Assembly: GCA_002254415.1 (NCBI GenBank)
Contig: NJDR01000035.1
Location: 1 to 6,371 of the forward strand
DNA length: 6,371 nt
DNA from: Candidatus Aenigmarchaeota archaeon ex4484_52
GTDB lineage: Archaea; EX4484-52
Direction: 5' to 3'
A model generated the notes under the pieces. That model did no database searches and was not told the DNA's origin. It saw only the letters and a program-made list of their open reading frames with translations. A program made the position numbers and the translations under genes. The number at the start of each line of letters is the position of its first letter. The stretch's first letter is position 1. Below are positions 1-5,682 of this stretch, piece after piece.

Positions 1-44
1 AAAGTGGTCTTCAACATATCGCATTTTATCTGTGTTGAGATGAA

Positions 45-67
45 AGAAAATTCAGAATGAATTTTCT
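45..67. other. Perfect 10-bp hairpin with 3-nt loop
   Basis: The arms AGAAAATTCA (45-54) and TGAATTTTCT (58-67) are exact reverse complements around the loop GAA. A second imperfect hairpin lies just upstream (TCAACA at 11-16 with TGTTGA at 33-38). TGGT at 5-8 can pair with ACCA at 71-74 to close both. This could be part of a structured transcript entering from the left or a 3' end structure of an upstream gene. The function is unknown. Confidence 0.4.
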
Positions 68-151
68 CACACCATCAAAAAGATTGAAAAGCACAAGAGG
101 ATTTCCATTATTTTTATTTTTTGCTATAAATCAAAATATGCAAGAAGTGAT

Positions 152-298
152 GAAACATATTTTTTAACCAGTTAGATAAAGTTAAAAAAAGTATCTAACA
201 AGGCAGGTTTTCACGAAATTTATTTTCAATATGTGTTAATCTGCCTGTTGGGTAATATCAATTGCATAGTATCCAATGGGATATAACTGTGGTTTTTA
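152..298 (+). ncRNA. Candidate structured RNA (unrecognised, tentative)
   Basis: AACCA (166-170) can pair with TGGTT (290-294) and enclose three consecutive hairpins with almost no linker. They are GTTAGATA (171-178) with TATCTAAC (192-199); AGGCAG (201-206) with CTGCCT (241-246); and TTGGGTA (248-254) with TATCCAA (270-276, one G-T pair). A TATA-like box at 125-131 would place a transcript start near 152, and a T-run at 293-297 could end it. It matches no RNA class I know: there are no RNase P, SRP, tRNA or 5S signatures. In such AT-rich DNA some of these pairings could arise by chance, and TATCC/GGATA (270-274 with 279-283) competes with the third hairpin. Both ends are inferred. Confidence 0.2.
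163..179 (+). repeat. Dispersed motif TTTAACCNGTTAGATAA, copy 1
   Basis: These 17 bases match 3746-3762 at 16 positions, the variable base being A here and T there. The core GTTAGATA occurs again inverted at 192-199, so this copy is half of a small palindrome. Both copies lie in intergenic DNA. It could be a shared operator or the remains of a small repeat element. Confidence 0.4.
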
Positions 299-452
299 AC
301 TTTTGCATTATTTAAAAAACAAATGGTTTCTTCTGAGCCGGTAAAAAGATTTTAAAAATTTAAATAGAAATCTAAGAAGAGAAAAAATATTGTTGGATTT
401 AGAAAAATTAGATGAAGAATTATTTTTTTTCTTGAAGTTTAATCCAAAATCA

Positions 453-460
453 ATATAAAA
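453..460 (+). promoter_or_regulatory. TATA-like box for the DP1 gene
   Basis: The sequence ATATAAAA is centred about 27 bp before the ATG at 483. That is the usual archaeal distance from TATA box to transcription start, so the message would begin at or next to the start codon (leaderless). No Shine-Dalgarno site precedes this ATG, which agrees. A second TTTAAATA box at 359-366 would give a leader of roughly 90 nt. Confidence 0.5.
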
Positions 461-482
461 TTATTTTTATGTTATTTTGTTT

Positions 483-1958
483 ATGTCAATAGAAAATCCA
501 AAACAATTTATCTCAAAATTAATTGAAAAAAATATTCTTGTTGAAAAACAAGCATTAGAGACAATTACAAGTTTATTTGAAAAAAATAAAATTCTTGCAA
601 AACATGTTGCAGAAAATATTTGCAATTCAAATTTTACTTCTCTGACAGACAAAATTGTCAAAGAAAAAATCAATCTTTTGGGAAAAAAAACAGAAGAAAA
701 AATTTCAGTCAAAAAAACGCATTTAAAGATACGTGCGGATTATGAGGGGCGATTATCTTTGAGAAAAATAAAAGATAATGATATAAAAAAAAACGCAGAT
801 AATTTTTGCAATTATTTTAGCAGCAGATATGAAAAAATAAAAAAAATACTTCAGAGTCATTTAGATATAAATAATCTTATTTCTATTGCAAATATAAAAT
901 CAACACCAAAATCAAGGCAGATATCTGTAATTGGAATTGTCGGAGAAATTACCAATGCAAAAACAGGAACAATAATTTTTGAAATTGAGGACAAAACAGA
1001 TGCCATTAAAGTATTTGCAAAAGATCCTGATTTATGTAAAAATCTTATCAGTGATGAAGTTGTTGCTGTAAATGGCGTTGTTTTTAACAATTGCATCTTG
1101 GCAAAAAAAATAATATTTCCAGAGATTCCTACACCAACAAAAATAAATAAAATAAAAGAGCCACTAAAAGCGGTCTTTATAAGTGATATTCATATTGGAA
1201 GCAAACAATATTTGCATAATATTGAAGATAAATTTTTAAATTGGATAAACAAAGACAAACAAACAGATTCTGTAAAATATTTGTTTATTGCAGGAGATAA
1301 TGTTGACGGGGTTGGCATTTATCCAAGTCAAAAACAAGAACTGCAAATAGATGATATATACAAGCAATATTCTTTATTTGAAGATTTTATTGAAAAAATT
1401 CCGGATGAAATTGAAATAGTGATTTGCCCGGGAAATCACGATGCAGTGATGCAATTTGAGCCGCAATTTGCTTTGGATAAAGTTTATGTTCCAAATCTCA
1501 TTAATTTATCAAATATTCATTTAGTAAAAAATCCACAATATGTTTATTTAAACAGCGATGTTGAAGATTATGGACTTAATGTTTTAATGTATCATGGATA
1601 TAGTTTTACAAAAATAATCAATGAAATACCTGTTTTGAGAAAAAAAGGAATTGGCTGTCCAGAATATGTAATGATAGAAACATTAAAAAAAAGGCATTTG
1701 GCGCCAATATATGGCTCATCTATTATAAATCCATTAAAAGAAGATTATCTTGTAATTGATCAAATACCAGATATTTTCCAGACAGGAGATTTGCATAGCC
1801 ATTGCATGAAAAATTACAAAGGCATAACATTAATATCATCCAGCACATTTCAGGGACAGACAAGTTTTATGAACAAGATTGGTCATATTGCAAATCCTGG
1901 CAAGGTATCTATTGTTGATTTGCACACAAGAGAAATATTTATTAAGAATTTTTATTAA
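483..1958 (+). CDS. polB: DNA polymerase D small subunit DP1 (exonuclease subunit)
   Basis: This 491-residue protein is the small subunit of the archaeal replicative polymerase PolD. In the family it carries 3'-5' proofreading nuclease activity and binds the catalytic subunit DP2, which is not in this window. A helical N-terminal region (about 1-70) and a basic linker lead to an OB fold (about 145-220), then a calcineurin-like phosphoesterase domain. Metal-site motifs visible there are SDIHIGS (Asp235, His237), AGDNVDG (Asp272), PGNHDA (Asn318, His319) and YHGYS (His371). The last motif reads TGDLHSH (Asp436, His438), where the family usually has GHxH, so one ligand position is Asp. FQGQTSF and a PGKVSIVDL tail are also typical. 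An in-frame TTG at 477 adds two residues, but ATG 483 fits the promoter spacing better. The gene converges on the M24 peptidase gene with 6 nt between stops. Identification is firm; normal nuclease activity is not certain. Confidence 0.93.
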   Translation: MSIENPKQFISKLIEKNILVEKQALETITSLFEKNKILAKHVAENICNSNFTSLTDKIVKEKINLLGKKTEEKISVKKTHLKIRADYEGRLSLRKIKDNDIKKNADNFCNYFSSRYEKIKKILQSHLDINNLISIANIKSTPKSRQISVIGIVGEITNAKTGTIIFEIEDKTDAIKVFAKDPDLCKNLISDEVVAVNGVVFNNCILAKKIIFPEIPTPTKINKIKEPLKAVFISDIHIGSKQYLHNIEDKFLNWINKDKQTDSVKYLFIAGDNVDGVGIYPSQKQELQIDDIYKQYSLFEDFIEKIPDEIEIVICPGNHDAVMQFEPQFALDKVYVPNLINLSNIHLVKNPQYVYLNSDVEDYGLNVLMYHGYSFTKIINEIPVLRKKGIGCPEYVMIETLKKRHLAPIYGSSIINPLKEDYLVIDQIPDIFQTGDLHSHCMKNYKGITLISSSTFQGQTSFMNKIGHIANPGKVSIVDLHTREIFIKNFY

Positions 1959-1964
1959 TGTAAA

Positions 1965-3035
1965 TTACAATCTTTTAATTTTATTTTTTCTCATCACAAC
2001 GACATCCTCTAATCGCACACCATATTTATTTTTTAAATAAATCCCCGGCTCAAGAGTAAAAACCATATTTTCTTTTATAATCTCTTTATTTTTAAAAAAA
2101 GGTGCTTCATGAACCTCAATTCCAATTCCGTGTCCAAGAGAGTGAAAATTTGAGAAATTTGTTTTTTTATAATTCCTGTCAAGATATTGTTTTGCAAATT
2201 CATTTATTTGCCCAAAATTCATTCCTGTTTTAATAAAATCATCTAATTCATTTTGCAGGTCATCTAATTCAGAATATGCTTTTTTTACTTCTTTTGTATC
2301 GCAAACTGCATTTTTGTCAAAAATCATTCTTGTCATATCAGAATTGTAAAAATTATATCTAATGCCAAAATCAGCCATAATATAATTTTGTGCTAAATTG
2401 GAACTTGGAAGATAATGAATAAAACTTGTGTTTTTGTATGATGATATTAAAGTGTCAAATGCATTTGTGCATCCGGATTCAAGAATTGAAATATCTATTT
2501 TATTTGCAATTTTGTTTTCAGTCAAACAAAATAAGTTTTTGTTTTTGTTTAAATCCCCAAAAATATTTCTTTGAATTTTGCAAGCATTTTTTATTTTTTT
2601 GATTTCATTTTTTGTCTTTATTGAACGCAATTTGTAAATGTCATCTGCAATATTGATAAAATTGATGTTCTTGTGCTTTGCATTTATTTTTGCATAAGCA
2701 GAATAAGAAAAACCATTGTCAATTCCAATACTCATTTTTTTATTTTTGTTTTCAAATATTTCATCAAAAGTGTTTTTAGTTAATCTTTCCAAATTAAATG
2801 GAATTTTTGAATCAATTGGAAAACAGCAATACAAAGTGTCCTTTTTGATTTTTTTGCATTCATAACTAGAATTCCAAATTATCAAAACTGCTGGCTCGCA
2901 AAACCAAAGTCCTGTAAAATAAAATAAATTTGCCTGTGTTGAATTATTTTGCTCATCAAAATAGAAAAACATCGCATCTATTTTTTTTATTTTTAAAATA
3001 TTTTTTAATTTTGCTATTCGTTTTTGCAAATACAT
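1965..3035 (-). CDS. M24 family metallopeptidase (Xaa-Pro aminopeptidase-like)
   Basis: This 356-residue protein has the creatinase N-terminal domain (about 1-130) followed by the pita-bread catalytic domain. All five dinuclear metal ligands of family M24 are present: Asp222 in ADFG, Asp233 in SDMTR, His302 in GHGIG, Glu329 in LEPGIY and Glu343 in RLED. The supporting His207 (FIHY) and His309 (VHE) are also there. The length and two-domain layout fit Xaa-Pro aminopeptidase/prolidase (PepP/PepQ type), enzymes that cleave peptide bonds involving proline in the cytoplasm. Methionine aminopeptidase is unlikely because that enzyme lacks the N-terminal domain. Substrate choice cannot be read from sequence. 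The ATG lies 2 nt after the radB stop with no Shine-Dalgarno site, so translation is probably coupled to radB. The protein is Lys/Asn/Ile-rich like its neighbours. Confidence 0.88.
   Translation of the reverse strand: MYLQKRIAKLKNILKIKKIDAMFFYFDEQNNSTQANLFYFTGLWFCEPAVLIIWNSSYECKKIKKDTLYCCFPIDSKIPFNLERLTKNTFDEIFENKNKKMSIGIDNGFSYSAYAKINAKHKNINFINIADDIYKLRSIKTKNEIKKIKNACKIQRNIFGDLNKNKNLFCLTENKIANKIDISILESGCTNAFDTLISSYKNTSFIHYLPSSNLAQNYIMADFGIRYNFYNSDMTRMIFDKNAVCDTKEVKKAYSELDDLQNELDDFIKTGMNFGQINEFAKQYLDRNYKKTNFSNFHSLGHGIGIEVHEAPFFKNKEIIKENMVFTLEPGIYLKNKYGVRLEDVVVMRKNKIKRL
1973..1989 (+). terminator. T-rich tract after the DP1 gene
   Basis: A run made almost entirely of T starts 15 nt after the DP1 stop codon, in the last codons of the converging gene. 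Archaeal transcription commonly ends at such oligo-T tracts without a hairpin. The call rests only on composition and position. Confidence 0.35.
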
Positions 3036-3037
3036 AA

Positions 3038-3718
3038 TTAAAATAATTTAAATTTTTTAATGTCAAACAATCCATTGGATTTAATTTCAAAATTTATTTT
3101 TGCTCCTTCTGGCATAAACCTGTGTTTTATAAGTGTGCATATCCTGCGATTATCTCCTGTTTTTTCCAATTTAATAATTGTTTTTGAAAAATATTTTGGA
3201 ATGTCCCTTCCGACAAGCTCTATATCTCCTGTGTCAAAATCAGCATAGACCTGATTTGTAACAAAAACAGGTATTTTTTTTGATGAAGAAATTTTTGCCA
3301 AAATATGAAACATTAATGTTAATTTATAATTTGCCTCCTGTACATCATTGTGCAAAATTAATCTGTATAAAGACACAGCAGAATCAACAATAATTAAACC
3401 AGTTTCTTCATTAGTTTCTTTTTCTATTACGCGTATTGTTTTTAATTGTTCTTCAAAAGATTTTGGTTTATAGATATGAATATTTTTCAATGCTTGCTTA
3501 TTGAATAATTGAATAAATCTCTCTGGTGTAAATCCATTTTCACTATCAACAAATATTACTTTTTTATCTATTGATCTCTTTATGCAATTGACGCACAATT
3601 GCATCGCAAGATTCGTCTTTCCGCTGCCTGCTGATCCATAAACATTTGTAATAATGTCTTTTTCTATTCCTCCGCCAATGCTTTTGTCAAGTGCTTCAAT
3701 ATTAAATGAAATAGACAT
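3038..3718 (-). CDS. radB: RadB, RecA/RadA-family DNA repair ATPase
   Basis: This 226-residue RecA-fold protein has a short N-terminus (FNIEALDKSIGGGIE) leading straight to Walker A GSAGSGKT (28-35). Walker B is LIIVD (108-112), and a TNQV segment (154-157) sits where RecA proteins have DNA-contacting loop 2. The C-terminal KHRFMPEG (199-206) matches the K-R-PEG region of RadA/RadB. The DNA-binding N-terminal domain of RadA is absent and the size fits RadB. RadB is an archaeal RadA paralogue thought to assist RadA filament formation in recombination repair. The ATG at 3718 gives a complete N-terminus. No Shine-Dalgarno site precedes it, but a 13-codon ORF with a strong one ends 5 nt upstream. 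It is the first main gene of a two-gene transcript with the M24 peptidase. A short KaiC-type ATPase is the less likely alternative. Confidence 0.85.
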   Translation of the reverse strand: MSISFNIEALDKSIGGGIEKDIITNVYGSAGSGKTNLAMQLCVNCIKRSIDKKVIFVDSENGFTPERFIQLFNKQALKNIHIYKPKSFEEQLKTIRVIEKETNEETGLIIVDSAVSLYRLILHNDVQEANYKLTLMFHILAKISSSKKIPVFVTNQVYADFDTGDIELVGRDIPKYFSKTIIKLEKTGDNRRICTLIKHRFMPEGAKINFEIKSNGLFDIKKFKLF

Positions 3719-3723
3719 AATAT

Positions 3724-3765
3724 TTAACGAGAAAAATCCTGCGAATTTAACCTGTTAGATAACAT
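3724..3765 (-). CDS. Candidate 13-residue leader peptide upstream of radB
   Basis: An ATG at 3765 opens a 13-codon frame (MLSNRLNSQDFSR) ending in TAA at 3724. That stop is 5 nt before the radB ATG and in a different frame. A full GGAGG Shine-Dalgarno lies 5 nt upstream of this ATG, while radB itself has none. The arrangement would let ribosomes load at the leader and restart at radB. It is too short to be judged by composition, and the site also overlaps an inverted repeat, so coincidence is possible. Confidence 0.4.
   Translation of the reverse strand: MLSNRLNSQDFSR
3746..3762 (+). repeat. Dispersed motif TTTAACCNGTTAGATAA, copy 2
   Basis: This matches the copy at 163-179 at 16 of 17 bases. 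It forms most of the inner left arm of the inverted repeat in the radB/signal peptidase intergenic region, and a looser copy in reverse orientation forms the right arm (12 of 16 bases). Confidence 0.4.
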
Positions 3766-3770
3766 TATAA

Positions 3771-3775
3771 CCTCC
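3771..3775 (-). promoter_or_regulatory. Consensus Shine-Dalgarno GGAGG in the radB leader
   Basis: On the minus strand the sequence reads GGAGGTTATAATG: five consensus bases, a 5-nt spacer, then ATG. This is the strongest ribosome-binding site in the window. It does not sit before a long gene but before the 13-codon leader ORF that runs up to radB. Confidence 0.5.
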
Positions 3776-3862
3776 ATATATACAACGGGTTTAATATAAA
3801 AAACAACAGGATTTTTTATGTATTTTATAAATTTTTTTTATACTTTATAAAATATAAATAAG

Positions 3863-3870
3863 TTATATAA
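3863..3870 (+). promoter_or_regulatory. TATA-like box for the signal peptidase gene
   Basis: TTATATAA is centred about 27 bp before the ATG at 3894, so the transcript is predicted to be leaderless, as for DP1. There is no Shine-Dalgarno site. Other AT-rich boxes lie at 3830-3860, so the exact box is uncertain. Confidence 0.5.
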
Positions 3871-3893
3871 GTATTTAGATTTAATAACAAAAT

Positions 3894-4604
3894 ATGAATG
3901 ACTTTAAAATTCCTGACTTTTCTTTAACAAACCTTAATATTTCTATTGTAGAAATTGCTGGGTTTCTTCTTATTGCCTCTGTTATTGCAACACTATTGTA
4001 TGAATCAAAAAAAAGAATTGTGAATACTAGCGGCGACTCTATGAAACCAACAATTCCAAATCCTGGATTAGTAGAAGCAGACCAAAATTATTATAAAAAT
4101 TTTCAGCCAAGAATTGGAGATATTGTTTGTATTAGTTTTAATCCGCAATGGGCACAGGATTTGATAAATACAAATATATTTTATTATGAAAATATTTGGA
4201 AATTAGGAAAATTAAATGAAAAACAAAGAGAGCAAATAGCAAAGGAAATTTATAATAATTCTCTTGTTAAAGGACTGGCATGCCTTGAAAAAAGAATAAG
4301 AGCAGTTCCATTTAACAAAATTGAATTTAGAAATGGTTATTTATTTATTGATGGCTCAAATATGCACTATAAACACAATTTCTTTGATATCGAACAAAAG
4401 CAAATTTTGCGGCTTACAAATAATGGAATAATTCCAAATAATTATTTTTTGGCATTATCAGATAATGCAGATGTCAAAAATGGTTTTTTAGTAGATTCGC
4501 GTGTTTTTGGTTTGATTAATTTTAAGCAATTGCTTGAGAGAACAACAAAATTATTAAAAAAAACAGACAAAGGAGAAATAAAAATAGAAAAATATTTCAG
4601 TTAA
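3894..4604 (+). CDS. Signal peptidase I, bacterial-like Ser-Lys type (S26)
   Basis: This 236-residue protein has one N-terminal membrane helix (about 18-36) and an S26 catalytic domain, expected on the outer face of the membrane, where it would remove signal peptides from exported proteins. Box B reads SGDSMKPTI with the nucleophile Ser49. The box around LEKRIRAVP carries Lys133, aligning with the general-base Lys of bacterial signal peptidase I (KR-x-x-x-x-P). FRNGYLFIDG follows as in the bacterial enzyme, and SDN (189-191) with DSRVFG (201-206) matches the last conserved box. Most archaeal signal peptidases are of the ER type with His in place of this Lys, so the Lys is noteworthy. Oddities: about 40 extra, mainly helical residues (85-126) between the Ser and Lys boxes, four extra residues between SDN and DSR, and Ser instead of Gly before DN. 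The start fits the TATA spacing. The exact substrate class is unknown. Confidence 0.82.
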   Translation: MNDFKIPDFSLTNLNISIVEIAGFLLIASVIATLLYESKKRIVNTSGDSMKPTIPNPGLVEADQNYYKNFQPRIGDIVCISFNPQWAQDLINTNIFYYENIWKLGKLNEKQREQIAKEIYNNSLVKGLACLEKRIRAVPFNKIEFRNGYLFIDGSNMHYKHNFFDIEQKQILRLTNNGIIPNNYFLALSDNADVKNGFLVDSRVFGLINFKQLLERTTKLLKKTDKGEIKIEKYFS

Positions 4605-4816
4605 TTGCTTTAAAACAAAATTACCTCTTTACAGCCGAAGTCAAAAGTTTTTTAAATGAAAGAGAAATAATGATATCGCAGCAATATCCAATCAGACGAA
4701 AATATTCTTGGAATAATGCCGCATCCAGAGCGTCTTTTGACAAACCAATTGGAAGCGATGACAAATTAATGATATTTGAAAATGCAATTCCTTATTGTTC
4801 AAAATGTCTTATTTAA
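4604..4816 (+). pseudogene. purQ: Decayed 3' remnant of purQ (FGAM synthase glutaminase subunit)
   Basis: Pieces of the PurQ C-terminus appear in order in changing frames. Bases 4604-4660 read IALKQNYLFTAEVKSFLNE, resembling the IAHGEG-x-Y-x-x-x-x-x-x-x-x-L region with the HGEG catalytic-His segment altered. Bases 4666-4701 read NNDIAAISNQTK, like the N-D-IAAI-N segment. Bases 4701-4733 read NILGIMPHPER, the hallmark G-x-MPHPER. Bases 4730-4789 read ASFDKPIGSDDKLMIFENAI, the usual tail with G-S-D-D and IFE. At least three frame changes and a short deletion (the FRY-NPNG region) separate them, and the N-terminal three quarters, with the catalytic Cys, is absent. The intact enzyme supplies ammonia from glutamine in step four of purine synthesis. 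This relic cannot be functional. The glutaminase end of a fused PurL is an alternative origin. It begins at the signal peptidase stop and overlaps the 3' end of the glutaredoxin-like gene by 8 nt. Confidence 0.75.
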
Positions 4817-5042
4817 GAGCATCATTGATTTTTTCTTTATCAAAACCAATGATTATTTTTCCGTCAATATCTATTACTGGAACGCCCATTTGACCAGATT
4901 TATCCATCATTTCCTGTGCTTTTTGTCTATCAGAAGAAACATCAATATTTTCAAATTCAAGATTTTTTTCTTTTAAATAGTCCTTTACATAGTCGCAATA
5001 AGGACATGTGTTTGTTGAATAAACAATAATTTTTTTTACCAT
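4809..5042 (-). CDS. Glutaredoxin-like small thiol-disulfide protein
   Basis: This 77-residue protein has a complete thioredoxin fold of glutaredoxin size. The redox motif CPYC (Cys13, Cys16) follows the first strand KKIIVYST. The cis-proline motif is GVPVID (Pro55), and IGFDKEKIN provides the terminal G-F/Y-D region. CPYC with a SG-x-x-GVPV segment is closest to the small YruB/NrdH-like glutaredoxins. It likely reduces disulfides in cytoplasmic proteins, but the electron donor cannot be told. No reductase or ribonucleotide reductase gene is adjacent. The ATG gives a full first strand; no Shine-Dalgarno site is present. It is divergent from the downstream operon, and its 3' end overlaps the purQ relic. 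Confidence 0.88.
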   Translation of the reverse strand: MVKKIIVYSTNTCPYCDYVKDYLKEKNLEFENIDVSSDRQKAQEMMDKSGQMGVPVIDIDGKIIIGFDKEKINDALK

Positions 5043-5128
5043 TTGTTTTTAATTTAATTAATAATAATGGGAACCTTTAAATAATTTACTCATATTAATC
5101 ATATAATTTATAAATACACATATACAAT
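5043..5128. promoter_or_regulatory. Divergent promoter region, glutaredoxin-like gene and coiled-coil operon
   Basis: These 86 bp hold AT boxes for both directions. TTTAAATA (5076-5083) is nearly symmetrical and could serve either strand. ATATAATT (5101-5108), about 25 bp before the ATG at 5129, would give a leaderless plus-strand transcript. TTTATAAATA (5107-5116) is slightly too close for that. For the minus-strand gene the 5076-5083 box would leave a leader of about 10 nt. No repeat or operator is obvious. Confidence 0.5.
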
Positions 5129-5677
5129 ATGGCAACAACTCTTGATAAAGAAGACATAGATAAATTGAGAAGTTTAGTGAGTGAAGAAAAAGAAGAATTT
5201 TTGCCTGAAAAAAAACTTCCTTCTGTAAGAGAAAGAAAATATCCTCCTGTCTATCAAAAACAGGTTGTTGAAAAAAAACCAAAACCTGTTGAAAGAAAAA
5301 TAAAAAATAAAGATAGTTCTACTTTCTTAAAAATAGATGAACATATTGCAATTGCAAATGATTTAGTAAAAGGAAAAATAGATATTAAACAAATAGCTGC
5401 AACTATATCTCTTTTGTCAAAGGCAGAAAAAATAAGAACAGAGGCAATTGTTAAATTAGAAGATGCACTAAATAAATTAGTTATGAAATTAAATGATATA
5501 AAGCACAAAATGAGTGTTGATGGATATGTATTAATTGAAGAGGATTATAATTTTGATTATAATGAGCCAATTGCTTCTTTAACATCAGTTGCAAATACTT
5601 CATTTTATCCAGATGAAATGACTGATTTGCATGAGGACTTAGAAAATTTGAAAAAAGAATTAAAACAAATATACTAA
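5129..5677 (+). CDS. Unrecognised charged coiled-coil protein
   Basis: I do not recognise this 182-residue protein. Residues 1-62 are highly charged and proline-containing (KKPKPVERK), probably unstructured. Residues 65-127 look alpha-helical, with regular Leu/Ile spacing suited to a coiled coil or helical bundle. An acidic Tyr-rich stretch follows (134-147), and the C-terminus is a short Lys/Glu/Leu helix (163-182). No signal peptide, membrane segment, Cys pair or nucleotide-binding motif is seen. It is first in a plus-strand set with the zinc-ribbon gene 5 nt downstream and the 90-residue gene after that, so a shared role is possible. The start is supported by a TATA-like box about 25 bp upstream and by lack of a Shine-Dalgarno site. 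A structural or scaffolding role would be a guess. Confidence 0.75.
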   Translation: MATTLDKEDIDKLRSLVSEEKEEFLPEKKLPSVRERKYPPVYQKQVVEKKPKPVERKIKNKDSSTFLKIDEHIAIANDLVKGKIDIKQIAATISLLSKAEKIRTEAIVKLEDALNKLVMKLNDIKHKMSVDGYVLIEEDYNFDYNEPIASLTSVANTSFYPDEMTDLHEDLENLKKELKQIY

Positions 5678-5682
5678 TTTAA

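Larger units (their letters stand above)
1..482. other. Long non-coding stretch upstream of the DP1 gene
   Basis: No recognisable gene lies here, although the rest of the window is densely packed. What can be seen: a 10-bp hairpin at 45-67; a set of hairpins between 166 and 294; a TATA-like box at 125-131; T-rich tracts at 110-122 and 293-297; and the DP1 promoter near 453-460. Several short open stretches exist: plus 57-167 (36 codons from ATG, one hydrophobic patch), plus 44-175, plus 345-458 (Lys/Glu/Leu-rich, no ATG start) and minus 351-226. None matches a family I recognise. They may be chance openings or remains of decayed genes, as the purQ relic further on shows that decay happens in this genome. 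The first 60 bases are open in one plus frame to a TGA at 58-60, so the end of a gene entering from the left cannot be excluded. Confidence 0.6.
3732..3817. repeat. 86-bp imperfect inverted repeat between radB and the signal peptidase gene
   Basis: The outer arms AAAAATCCTG (3732-3741) and CAGGATTTTT (3807-3816) are exact reverse complements. Inside them ATTTAACCTGTT (3745-3756) pairs with AACGGGTTTAAT (3784-3795) at 10 of 12 positions, one of the two exceptions being a G-T pair. The element lies in the 175-bp divergent intergenic region and covers the leader ORF and Shine-Dalgarno of radB. It could be a paired operator, an RNA structure in the radB leader or a small mobile repeat. No direct flanking duplication is obvious. 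Confidence 0.45.

Noticed and set aside
147..153. GTGATGA resembling a C box of a C/D-box guide RNA
   Set aside because: No matching D box (CTGA) or second C'/D' pair lies at a suitable distance, and the predicted start near 152 would exclude it.
57..167. 36-codon ORF from ATG with a hydrophobic stretch
   Set aside because: No Shine-Dalgarno or well-placed TATA box, no family resemblance, and such openings are expected by chance.
345..458. Lys/Glu/Leu-rich open frame just before DP1
   Set aside because: It has no ATG, begins directly after a stop and overlaps the DP1 promoter; low-complexity AT-rich DNA easily gives such translations.
477..482. TTG start for DP1 two codons upstream
   Set aside because: The ATG at 483 is a better start codon and fits the TATA spacing; the extra residues add nothing conserved.
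4670..4816. Uninterrupted 48-codon ORF from ATG on the plus strand
   Set aside because: Its first part is out of frame with the PurQ-like pieces and its last part is the PurQ tail, so it is a by-product of frameshifts rather than a gene.
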